From: Bagarius yarrelli
Lineage: Eukaryota > Chordata > Actinopteri > Siluriformes > Sisoridae
NCBI GenBank assembly: GCA_005784505.1
Contig: VCAZ01000006.1
Coordinates: forward strand, 10,052,724-10,116,723
DNA: 64,000 nucleotides
Reading direction: 5' to 3'
Within the stretch, counting starts at the first letter, position 1; each line of letters opens with the position of its first letter. Below are positions 1 to 11,639 of the stretch, one piece after another. A model generated the notes under the pieces. That model searched no databases. It was not told the origin of the DNA and saw only the letters and a list, made by a program, of their open reading frames with translations. The position numbers and the translations under genes were made by a program.

Positions 1-14
1 GTTTTAAGACCTAC

Positions 15-3000
15 CTGAGAGACTTATGATCTATAGACTGAGAGGCCAGTTTTTCCAGGATGCGCACTACAGGCAGATGCAGTGTGTGTGTGCTGTTATT
101 AAGGATGTCCCTGCAGTGATTCAGCAGGGTTTCCAGTGAGCCGGACTCACACATGATCTGCCTGTTCCGCTCAGACTTTACCAGAGACTGCACATGATGG
201 GCCACAGCTAACTGAAGCTCAACAGACAACTGTAAGGCAAAGACCAAAACCTATAATAACATGCTTAAACAGCTGTGTGTGGGTATTTAATCTTGAAGCA
301 GGGTGATTATATTTAAAAAGCATAATTATTTATTTATAAAAAAAAAATATTACGTTTTATTAAGTCATTTCCTTTACCAATATTGTTAGCATTTTAAAAT
401 CATATGTCTTCAATCACTAAATGAGACCTGGTTATGGTGTTTCAGTACATTTCAACAAGTATTTAATTTACTAACCTGAGGATTGCTGGGGCAATAGATA
501 TGAGGCAGGAGAGTCAAAATGACCTTAATTGCCCCGGGGTGCAGTATCTTATTATCACATGTAAACCTAAACAGATACAAATTTATCAGTTTCTTAGTTT
601 AGGTGAAACACAAATAATATGCCATTAATCTGCACATTTATACGATATAATATAATTCTATAAGAAAAGTATTGTATGTATCTTTTTTACAAGGTTACTG
701 CTGTAGGGTAATGAAATACAGATATGCGATGTTAATAGAACCCCTTGGCAACCTAAAGTGCTTTGTCAGACAGTAGAAAGAGCTGGTAGCGACATTAGCC
801 ATCTGGCAGTATTCTACAGCATGGCATCTTGCCTGCTATCTGAATCAGCAAACTCACCATTACTACACTGTAATAACTAAGCAGAAACAGAAACAAAAAA
901 CAACCACTTGCACCTACCTTCCTGACCCAACAGTCACAGATGAAATAGCTAGAGCTGCTTTTCGGATCTGTCCCTGAAAGTCCTCCCCTCTTGTTATCGT
1001 GCTTGTGACCTCCTGCTGATTCTCTACAATCTCTGTAGATTCCTTTAGTTCGGCACAAAGATCTACAGCTGTGCTGATCCCTGTCCCGAACTGCTCCAGG
1101 AAGTCCAGCAATTGTATGCTGTCCTGCAGTGGTGCAGGAAGGGTGCATCCAGAACTTTCAGTCAATTTTAAAAAGTCCTGGAATGTTCTGTGGTCCTTAG
1201 CTGACTCTAAATCCACCGGTGCACCACCATAGAAGCAACCGATCTGCAGCAAGGCCTCGGCCAGCCTCTCATACAGGTTGCTGATGTGGAAGAAGTGAGC
1301 GTTGACAGGATGCAGGTGCACAGCCATAAAAATCGTATGCAATGTAAGCAGCAGCAGCTCCATCAATCTCTGGTGGCTAAGGAAAGCCCAAACGCCTACT
1401 GGCTGCTGCAGCAAAGAGCCCTCCATATCCACCAGCATAGAGAGCAGACTGGTGAAGCCACCAGCTGTGCGGAAAGCATTCCAACTGTTCGGATTGTCAA
1501 GTACTTTCAGGATTGACTAGGAGCAAACAAGAGATTAGATATCAAGAATAAAATGCAGTTTTCTCATGTAAAGCATGTCTAATCACATACAGTATATTGC
1601 AATTATCTTATTATTTCTATTTTCTGTAACAGATATCACACCATGGCCAAACAAACCGGTATTACATGCTATATTAGGCTGTGAGTTAGTATTGTTGTGC
1701 TTAAATATAAAAAAATGGATATACAGTAACAGGTTAATTTGATTAGATTTAATTGGATTGCTTTCACATTCCCTAAACGGATAATGCTCATAATTTTCAG
1801 TGTGTCACCCTGCTGGGCTGCTATCCTAATCATATTAAGCTGGAGTTAACAGTAAAATGTATATTGGCAAATCAATCTGAATTTAGCTCTGATGTAATAA
1901 GAGTTCCAAAGGCTACGGTAATAAATTCTTACACCTTTTATTTTTATTATAATTGTAACTTTATACATTATAATTTCTTACAATTAGAAATAAAAATTGA
2001 GTCTCACTCACTCGAGCGACACCCAGTGAAAATTTAGAGACAATGGTAAGACAAATGTAATAATTATTCGAAAGAACAATTTCGACATTAATTTTCGACA
2101 TTTATTAAAGCAAAAAATAATGAAAATGAGAAGCCATACATGCAGCAGATCTTGTTTAAGTTGCAGTTCAGTCTCAGTGGAAGAGCAGATAGCTCCTATA
2201 GCAGTGCTCATGTACTCCTCAGGGTTTATCTCAGACAGCTGCTCCAAAATGCACAGAGTTGGACTGCGGTACATTTCATCATCCAGGAAGATTTTTATGT
2301 ATGGAATCATTCCGGAGTCCCGGATAAACACTGATCAAGTATAAATAGAAAAAAAAATTAATATTTAATTTGCATGCATATACACAGCCACCATTTAATC
2401 ATGAACTTGTGTGTAAGAGCTTCACTTAATGTTCACATAAAACAGAAGAATCATCTGAGCTGACAATGATTGTTGATGAAACTTAACCTCTTTGCAACCA
2501 CAGTGAGCAGAAAAGCATCTCAGAATGTACAGCATAGCAAAGCTTAAAGCAGGAGACCACACCAGGTGTGCAGGTCCGCTAATTAAGTGGATAAAGAGTG
2601 AACATGGGATATTTCATAATTTTATATACTTTGTTGCTGCAGTCTTAACTTGCAAACTTTTGAAAAGCTGCATCATAGCTGATTTTCTTCACTTCACCTC
2701 ATATAACAAGTCGTCTCTCCCTGGGCTTTATGGGATAGTAAAATATACATCATATACATACTTTAGTAGGTCATCCAGGAACTTACTAGCGTATTGTATT
2801 TTGCATTGTAGGGATTAAGACATGCTATTCGCCCTGCATACTCAGTTTCGCTCACTATATATTATAAACATATGTGATTTTGGATAAAGACCATGCCTGT
2901 AGCTTTATCCAAATCAACATCTCATAGCATTAGGAATCACCGTTTAACAGGAAATATAACACTGGAAACTCATTTTAGAATACCTGTATTTCTGATGGAT

Positions 3001-6000
3001 CTCATTGCCAGGGCAGCGACTACGTTTAACATGTTGTTGGTGAGCTGTCGCTCAAAGTCTTCCATTGTTAGCTCTCCCTTATTCACTGTACACAAAGAAA
3101 GTAACAGTTCAGCATTGATCACTTAAGTAATATTACCTATTTACCTACATCTTAGAGATGTAACCTGAAATGCCAGCCTTCCTCAGGATCTTAGCTTGTC
3201 GTCTGAGCTCGACCAACAGAAGTTCCATTAACCCACCATCACTCAACACGTCCGCTAGCAGGCTACTGCTCCTCACCATGCCATGGAAACATTGCAGAGC
3301 AGTGATGCTAAAGGCCTGAGATGATCCCTCTTTTAGCACAGTTTGCACCTTTCTCAATGTATCGTGAGGGATGTAGGAAAGCTGAAAGACCACAGTCTCT
3401 AGAAGCTTAAAAAAGAAGCCGTGCACTATTGCTGGCTTTTGCCATGTGCTCTCAGCCAGCTGGGCAAGACACTGCAATGTCCACTCCAACAGGAAGAAGT
3501 TGGCCTTGTCCCATGACCAAATTTTGTGAATTGTGCACAGGATTTGACTACAGGTCAATGCACTGCCTGAGCGCAGGTACGAAGTCTGAAGGATCTGAAA
3601 CGCTCTAAGGTTCTTCACTGCCGTACCTAGACAAATAAATTATACAAGTGAATTAAACAACAAAACTAATAACACTTAATATTAGAAAATCCTGATTTCT
3701 ATATCAGCTTTCGTGCAGCCCTGCTGCTGTGTAGAACGGCACAAACACACACATGACTATTCTGTCGCCTTTGCTTTAAAAAAATTGATGTTATTATATA
3801 CACTGTAAATGTTGTTTAGCACAGTCAGAACATGATTTACATCTACCAAGAGAGTGTTACGATGTTAAAGACAGGAAACTCTGTATTTCGATCAAATTAC
3901 ACTTTGAAGATTGATTGAAACTACAGTATTTTATTTGGTACAGGTAAACAGAGAATGATAATCTAGTGTGTATACTGTATAATCGAGTCAACGGTCTAAA
4001 GAACATGGCTTTTCTTGCTAGACAAAACCCTATAATTTAATTAATACGATTTAATTTCACCTTTAATTAAAATCACATCAGGCCAAATAAAATCAAGCCA
4101 AAAAAACATTTCCTATGTTCCCTTCTCTCTGATGAAAGATGCTCTGCTTGTTGATAAATGGTGGACTGTGGTATGTAAGAGGAGAATAGATTCGAGGCTT
4201 CTTAAGTAAGTTAGTGAGTAGAGTTCTACTTCATCATGTCAGACCTAATTGCCTTTGCCTTTCTATTAATAGAAGGTGATGGCGGGGACATGCAGCAGTG
4301 TGTTTGGGATCTGTGGTGCGTTTATACCTGTGATCAAAGGCGGGTCGAATTTAAAGCCTGGTGGTTGTGGATTATTTACACAGAGGGCCACCTTTAACTC
4401 CGCTTTGCCAAATAAAGTAAATGAAGCAATAAGACTCAATAGGTCTTGCACCGGTGAAAAGTCCTCCTCTGATGTTTCTTCCTCACACCTGTAGATATAA
4501 CAGCAAATACCACTGAAATAACATGCAATATTTACTGATGCTACATTTGTACAGCCATATTTATGGTATATTTTTGTATGTTCATAACATAATCTAGGTG
4601 CAAATCCTGGTTATTTACTTGAGTATTAACAACTTGATATCAAACTAAAATATTTAGCTTATTACATAAAGCATTACTTATTGACAAAAAATGTTTCCTC
4701 TCTGAATATGACGGTAAACTCTTGAATCTGTTGATCGTGATGCTTAGCTACTACCCTATGACCGTCAATACAGCTATTCAAATCGCCTTCTTCTATGTAA
4801 GTAAGAGGATTGTTTCTGCAGTAACCTTATTTACAATGATTCAACACTTAGAGTCGGAAAGATGGCCAACATGATGAGATTGAGTTCAATTTAGCAATGA
4901 TCTCATTATTACCTCCTTTATTATTAAACAGTGGTAAGACAAGGCGAGGGTGAGAAACAGTGTTGGAGTAAAAGAACACGTTTTTCTATAACGGCCGTCC
5001 TGTACAGAAACTGCCATTTTATTTATTAACTGCAATCTGTCAACTCATTACTTTAAATAAAGCACTTTTTTTGATTAGTCGTATAATGTTGCTCTCTATA
5101 AGAAGTGGAATGGGTCCTACCGTGCCATGATAGCTTGGAGAGCTGCATAGCCATCATTGTTCTCAAATTCCTCGAAAAGTGCAGGGTTGTTTTGGTAGGA
5201 ATCCTTTACAAAGCTGAACACATTCACAGCAACCTCCGCTAGAATCAGCCCATGAACATGCTCGCTCATTTTCAGCATATTTTGGATGCAAATCTTGATA
5301 CAGTTTTTAGCTACACAGGAAGATAATGGGTAACAATTTAACAAAAACTGGTATACACCTGCATCTTAATACAGTAAGCATCTCCCAACTCATTAACTGC
5401 TTTTGCCAGGTTTTTCTAGTAAAATATCATGAAAAATGGATTTGTTTTTCAGTATTCATTTATGATATATCAGAGTCACATAATAATGGGAATGATAATA
5501 AAGTAAAAGCTAGAACAGCAGGCCTAACTGGAAAATGTAAACAAAGAAAAGAAAAAAAAATCCAAAATGCATCTCCAAACTTGGCACAAACAGCAACATG
5601 AAAATCTGTTATGTAACACTTTATTATGCTGTTAAACAGTAAAGATGATAAAAAAAAAAAATAAAAAAAAAAAAACTCTCACTGTATCAACAAAGTCTGT
5701 CTCATGCCTATCTTATCCAAATTCACTTTGGGAACATGAGCTGCGTCGGAATGCTTTGGGAACGCCTTTTTAAAGCTTTTGGCCTGGGGCAGACTAGGAA
5801 ATGATGGTCTTTTCTTGTGTGTGTGTTTAATTAGGGAAAAAGAATGCAGAAATTGAGAAAATGGCTACTGGAAGCAATTGTGTATTGAAAAGTTATATAC
5901 TGAAAAGCTAGAAAATAGGCAGAATTTTAAGTGGTGTGCTTATCTATGTCTCCTAAAAGCTGGGGTGCAGCCTCCACCTAGGGGCTACGATTCTTTCTGG

Positions 6001-7586
6001 ATCTCCACAGCGAGGTGTCAAGATACTGGACAAGTCGTATTCAGCAAGGATATTTAGCGGCTACTGGGAACCATACTCCAATATAGCCGAAGCTAAAACA
6101 TATGGTTAACAGGTGATGCCTCGAGTTAAACTAGTGTTAGCCAGCTATCTGTTCCCATTGATGCAGCAATGTATTTAGGGGCTCCTAAGCTACCTACCAA
6201 GGCTTCCAAAACAACATCCATCTTAGTATGGATAGCGTACGTGTCAGTAGATCAGCTAGAAGCATCCCAATACACAATGGCTATGCTACAGGCCTACCAC
6301 TTTGGTATGTATAACTTACGTGTCAGCAGGTCAGGCAGGAGCATGCCAATACACAATTGCTATGCTACAGGCCTGCTTAGGAACCTGAGCGAAGAAAAAG
6401 AGGAAGTTCTTAAATTCTGTAGAGCCACAGATTTGTCTTTGAAGGCCACCAAAGAAATGGCCAGAGCTGTCGGCTGTTCTATGGCAGCCATAGTGGCTAG
6501 TGAGAGGCACCACCTGGCTATGGTGTTGGGGAGGCTGTTCAACTCTCCTTATGAACTGCTGGAGAAAGGCATCAGACAAACAACTATCACTGAAAATAGT
6601 GCATCTACTGTCTGTCTACTGTCTGTCTTCTCCATCAAGAGAATCAGCGATATTCAGGCATTGTCCACCTTGCCATCATGCCTGGACTTGCCCTGAGTAT
6701 AGTAAAGGTCTTCCTCCACCCACAGCACGGACACGTGCCCAAAGTGCAATCGGCGATACCGGGTCCTAATGAGGTGCAGGCCTTCCTCTCTTCCAGGACG
6801 ACAAGCATATGGGTGGTCGAGGCCATCACTCTAGCTTACAAGGCTACTAACCTTTAGTGTCGGGAAGGGCTTAGGGCGCACTCTACAGGGGTACAGGGTA
6901 CCTTTGATAGATATTTGTAAAGTGGTTGGTTGAGCTATCCCACAAACATTTGTCCGGTTCTATAACCTCAGGATCCAGGTTCCTCGTGTCACACAGTCCT
7001 TACACATAACACTGTTATACATGTTATACATGCTAGACATCTATATTACAGCTCATGCCAATAATTTAAAATCCCTCACTTAGTACAAGTAATTGCTTTC
7101 ATTTAAACACAGAGCTCCTTTAAAAATATACAAATTAGCAATAAGTGCACATTAAAAATTCACCCGGGAAGCATTTTATCACATCTTATCAGTGAAGTTG
7201 CCGATGTAAGTTGTTTATCATTTGAGAATTTTGATAAACGTGTAAAGGAAACTTTAGATCTTTTTGAGAGACTTTAACTTTGTACAAGTTAAAAACATGA
7301 AAATGTTTTCAAACTTCTACAAACTGAAGATTACCATTTAGAAAACTTTTAATTTAATATTAAGCTGCTCGGAGCACACAGAGGAATAACAGTTTATGCA
7401 AATCCACGCAAAAGAAAAAAATGAGAGAAAAATCTATATAAAGATTTGATAGTGAAAATATAATTAGGACCCAAAGAAGAAAGAAGTGAAAATGTGTGGG
7501 TGTTTAATCAATTCTGTAACCACACACATTCGGCTAAGTATATAGAAAGTTTTAGCTTAAAAGTTCTGGCTTGTGAATGATGTTCT

Positions 7587-7643
<57 letters not shown>

Positions 7644-10487
7644 ACACGTGTTTATAGGGGAGGAGGTCTGACCTTGCAATGCGGGAACTGTGTTTGGAAC
7701 CTGGGCTGCTGATACAGCCCTAAGCACATGGGAGATCTGTCTCCTCCATGAGGCGCTACACTGATCCCACAGAGAGGTAAGAGCAATAATTGCACACTGC
7801 AGCTCCTCTGTTTCCACCAGCTGTTCCACAAACCGCACCTGTCTGCACAGCTGCAGGATCACCTGAAGCACACCGAACATTCATGCTTAGCTCACATGTT
7901 GTATTAAAATATGCATAACGTGCTTGGCAGTATCAGATTAAAACCGATTTACCTGAATTAATATGTCCTGGAATGAGCACTTGTCATCCTCTTGATCACA
8001 GGATTTTTTGTCAGGAAGGGACACGAACAGATACAGGCACTTTACCAAAGCAGCAGCAAGTCCTGTGACAATTGCTGCATTCACACCCTGTGGGAACCCA
8101 ACAAGTTTTAGTTATGTTGTTTAACTAAAATAAAGTTTTTTTTTTAGTATTCTTCTGTCGTTTCTTAACTGTTACAGGGTAATAAATAGGGCTGTTTAAA
8201 GATATCGATACAGCTACAACTACCGCACTATTTTTTTTCCACAATAGTGTGTCGATAATTAAACCGCTACAATCAATACATATTTAGAAGTTAAAAAAGT
8301 TTTTTAATTGATTTATGTTTACATTAATATTTAACTAAAACACTCTGGAAGCAAGTATGACGTAAAGAATAATAATCATGCCTCAAACTTTGTATCTGTT
8401 GTATTTTTTGCTATTAGTTTTACATTGTTTTTACAGTATTGCAATGTATTGTATCGTGACCCATGTATTGTGATATGTATCGTATCGTGAGGCCCTTGTT
8501 AATACACAGCCCTAGTAAAAGTTAAGCAGGTATTACATGTTTAATGTGTACCATGTTCTGGGAAATAAACTTATTTAGCTTTTCTAACAAACAAAAAAAA
8601 ATTCATATGTTATAAAATACTTTAATTAAAATACAGCTTAAATCCTCTAAACTGTTATAACAATCTATTGTTATTTTTTAATCTATTGTTATTTTTTACT
8701 TTTAAAAAATCCTTTTAACAGACAAGTTCATCATAAAAATTTTTTTTTTTTTTTTTTGTTAAAAAGCAGTTCTTGCAGACAATTACAGTGTTACTACTTA
8801 TAGCTATAATCATCTGGATACAGACTATAAAATATAATGCTTTTTATTTTTTGCTTATACATTTAAATAGTCATAAGATCTTTCTAACCTCCTTTTTACT
8901 AAACTCCCCTGTACTTTTCTAACAAACCCTGAAATAAATTAAAATAATCAACCACCAAAAGGGAGGCGTGAAAGAGTGGGAGTAAAGGAAAAACATGTCA
9001 TTTGCTTGTTAGTCATGTGGAACGGCTTATCGTGATGTAACGCCAGCATTCAAGATTAAAAAAATTTAATTCCAGGCAAAATGTTTACTTACGGCTTCAT
9101 TAGCAGACAAAAAATATGTGGCCTTCAAAAGCAGCCATCCTTTACAGGGGTCCGGTTCTGTCTGCTGAAAAAAACGATCCAATTCATACCGTGCTTTTTC
9201 TATAAGAAACAAAAAGAGATACAGTACAGAGAGTGATTCCATAGCAAAAGTGTAAGAAAAAGTTTACAAAGTTGTTTTTTTAGTTTAGTGTTTATCTCAT
9301 TTTTCACTCTATCTGATTCTAAAGGCATTTATTTACTGAATTAGCTGCATAAGCTAATAGTCATTTTACAGCCCTCTTTTTAAGACAATTAGAAGCATCT
9401 CTGTTCTCTGTAAACACACCAACAATTACTTTCAGTTACTCTTCTGAAGCTACAAACATCCCCAGTCCCACACTTCCTGACACGCACCTGGACGATGAGC
9501 TAAAACACAGTTCTACCTAAAGTTCTACCTAAAAAATCATCCTAAGGGTACCTGCAGGTTTTTCCGCCACTTTCTGCTGTATGTGATATACCAGGGTCTC
9601 AATGACATGAAGAGCCAAACTTTGAAGATCCAAGTCCTCAATGATTCCACTGCTATCACACACCTTTGCAGACAGCACAGACAATTAGGTTCGTATTTCT
9701 GAGCATCTTTAAAGCCATTCATTCTATCCATGGTAAAACATTAATACTGATTCATTGAAGCTTGAATCAAGTTATAATCAAGTGCAAACTTGAAAAATAA
9801 GCATTTCTAGAGAGTACATGTTTGCTTCAGTTGTAAACAACAGAAAGTAAGATGGATCTTTCATTACTCTGTTATACAAACACAAGTATCAATGATTTCT
9901 TCAAAAGTAGTGTTCTTTCATTGGAGCTAAAAGCCATATTCAAGGTCTGTGTGGAATCCAGCACTGCTAATGTAATTAACCGCAAACTCGGGACATGTAG
10001 CTTTATCAGTGCTAACCAGTGACTCTCACAAGATCTTTTACGTTAAGAAACAAGATATTAGACAGAGGGAGAGTTTGTTTGAATTAAGAGGAGGTTTGAA
10101 CAAACTTTTGCCTTCATAAGGGGAGGCGTGTTATAATTTACACCACTGTACTATACAATAATTCCAAATTTATTCATTTTCAGGTAAACCCAAAAATCGA
10201 CTGTCTTAAATCATCTGTGAAAATCTGATTAACTTCTTCATCTCTCGGTGTGTTGTTACCTGTATAAACATGGGCAGAAGGATGAGCAGCTGCTCCTCCC
10301 TCTGTTCTATTTTTGCTCTGACCAGCTTTAGGAGCTGCTCTTTGAGAGCTGTGACTGCATCCAGAACAGCACGTGCGTTCTCCTCGTGCCCAGGCTCCGT
10401 CTGAGGTTTATCACTCTTCAGCTCAGTGCTCTCTATACTTTCCCCTGAGGCACTCAACTCGCCGGTCTCCTTATTGATCCTCTCCAT
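15..10487 (-). CDS. wdfy4: WDFY family member 4, N-terminal part (13 exons; runs off the window)
   Basis: Large BEACH/WD40 protein; the mammalian protein is needed for cross-presentation by type 1 dendritic cells. Only the N-terminal armadillo-like helical part is here, about 927 residues. Exons in order: 10487-10260, 9663-9552, 9199-9093, 8087-7953, 7862-7673, 5310-5121, 4488-4328, 3626-3165, 3085-2984, 2330-2140, 1516-918, 566-476, 229-15. All have AG/GT borders and joining phases. Recognised blocks: FVKDSYQNNPALFEEFEN (exon 6), NFFLLEWTLQCLAQL (exon 8), IKIFLDDEMYRSPTLCILEQ (exon 10), HHVQSLVKSERNRQIMCESG (exon 13); these resemble mammalian WDFY4 more than WDFY3. The start is the ATG at 10487 (MERINKETGE), the first in-frame ATG of its exon. 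The intron between exons 5 and 6 carries a DIRS-like remnant and that between exons 3 and 4 a hAT-like MITE. BEACH and WD40 domains lie outside the window. The gene identity is firm; exact exon edges were set by eye. Confidence 0.9.
2490..2612 (+). mobile_element. Tc1/mariner remnant in a wdfy4 intron
   Basis: The stretch GTGAGCAGAAAAGCATCTCA at 2502-2521 matches, from memory, a widespread fish Tc1/mariner element whose ends read CACTTTATTAGGAACACC. The segment ends with a decayed version of that terminus (AAGTGGATAAAGAGTG). It is a non-coding fragment with most of the element missing. Confidence 0.6.
4600..5100. other. Intron between wdfy4 exons 6 and 7, nothing recognised
   Basis: AT-rich intron sequence between the exons at 5310-5121 and 4488-4328. 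I see no reading frame with protein character, no tandem repeat and no transposon ends. Confidence 0.6.
6166..6995 (+). mobile_element. Decayed DIRS-like (tyrosine-recombinase) retroelement fragment
   Basis: The frame around 6370-6580 reads LSEEKEEVLKFCRATDLSLK and continues with a gag-like segment that I associate with fish DIRS-type retroelements. Further on, around 6770-6990, frame-shifted pieces resemble the C-terminal end of the recombinase (a WAIPQTFVRFYN-like motif at about 6933-6965). Frames are broken by stops and shifts, so no intact protein remains. A segment of about 75 bp is present twice (about 6239-6300 and 6321-6376, both ending in GCTATGCTACAGGCCTRC), pointing to an internal duplication. 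It lies in the intron between wdfy4 exons 5 and 6, opposite to wdfy4 transcription. Confidence 0.6.
7590..7642. repeat. (GT)n microsatellite
   Basis: About 26 uninterrupted GT units just 3' (in the wdfy4 direction) of the exon ending at 7673. On the minus strand it is a CA tract 30 nt beyond the donor, a position where CA repeats can act as hnRNP L sites; any effect here is unproven. Confidence 0.95.
8185..8515. mobile_element. hAT-like MITE (about 330 bp)
   Basis: The element begins TAGGGCTGTTTAA and ends with ACACAGCCCTA, so the termini are inverted copies of TAGGGCTGT. Internal sequence has the alternating ATCGATAC / GTATCGTGA pattern typical of non-autonomous fish hAT elements. The eight bases outside each end (GTAATAAA and GTAAAAGT) match at five positions, consistent with a degraded 8-bp target duplication. 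It has no coding capacity and lies in a wdfy4 intron. Confidence 0.65.
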
Positions 10488-11133
10488 ATCGCCACCACCT
10501 TTCTTCACTAAACAGATCACAGGATCATGCACACACACAAATAGTTTTTTTTTAAATAAAATGCTTCCTGTTTGAAAAGCCAGTAACTTCTGCTTGAGGA
10601 GGCTTAGAAAAACATTCAAGCATTATTCATTCCCTCCCTGGCGTTGTTACTCAACTTAACAATGCAGGCAGTACTTTTTGTTAACCCTTATTTCACAAGA
10701 TGAGAATTTGTCCTGTGATGTTGTAAGTTTTTTTTTGCAGAAAAAGATAAATCACACTGGAAAAGTCTTCATTAAAGTGACTACAGGAAACACCTACCTG
10801 TGTTTAATGACCAGCTTTAATATATCTTGCGTAACACGGATGCTGAGAATATATGCCGAAAAAGATTGGAGCTGGAAAGTAAGCCTTTTATAGCTAGAGA
10901 CAGAAGTTCCTTATTTACAGTTTCTTTCTTGTTCTACCGCCGCATGCCACAGCAGAACTTGCAGGGTAGGGTTGTATAGCAAGCGTGCATACCTTATTTC
11001 ACAGCGGCTGAAATAAATGAGCCGGATCACATGCACATGAAAGACGATATGAATCACTGCACTGTACTTAGCTGCCATACAGATGATATTTAATACATTT
11101 AAACCAAAGCTTCTAAAGGTTACTATAACTAAC

Positions 11134-11240
11134 CTGTTGTTTAGAGAGAGGCATCCTCTTCTGCCATCAGAATAGTGAGAAGACAGACTGAGGTAGTGAG
11201 GAAGGCTTCTGTATCTGAGCGCTTAGAAGGAAGCCAGCTG
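11134..11240 (-). other. wdfy4: Probable wdfy4 5' leader exon with a 7-codon uORF
   Basis: On the minus strand this segment ends in a good donor (CAG|GTTAGT, exon end at 11134) upstream of the first coding exon, whose acceptor TTTAG lies just above 10507. An ATG at 11154 reads MPLSKQQ to the donor in phase 0. When joined to the exon at 10507 the next triplet is TGA, so the uORF stops at the splice junction, in a different frame from the wdfy4 start 20 nt further on. The 5' limit is a guess, and no transcript evidence is visible. Confidence 0.4.
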
Positions 11241-11584
11241 AGACATGCCTGTTAGGAACCTACGGCTGATCTGCCAGTTAATCATCTACACTGGGGGCCT
11301 GAACTTTGCACAAAGAGAAACTCTTACATCAGCTGCGAATGGTCATGTGCTTCACTTCCTAGACAGGAAAAAAAAAAAGAGAAGCGAAGGTCTCATGTGT
11401 TTTGTGCAAGTGCTTTTTACACTTTTTACATAAAGATGTTTCAATGACAGTTCACTACTCTTGATTAAATACACTATGATCTCAGACACATTTCTACACT
11501 AACTAACTAGCTACAATTCTTACAAAAATGCATATAAAAAAATTCAAATTCATGACTGCACTCCTTGAGGAACTGATGGGGGGA

Positions 11585-11589
11585 TGTGT

Positions 11590-11627
<38 letters not shown>
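11585..11627. repeat. (GT)n microsatellite
   Basis: Interrupted GT repeat in the spacer upstream of wdfy4. Open frames over it in both directions come only from the repeat. Confidence 0.95.
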
Positions 11628-11631
<4 letters not shown>

Positions 11632-11639
11632 TTTTTGTT

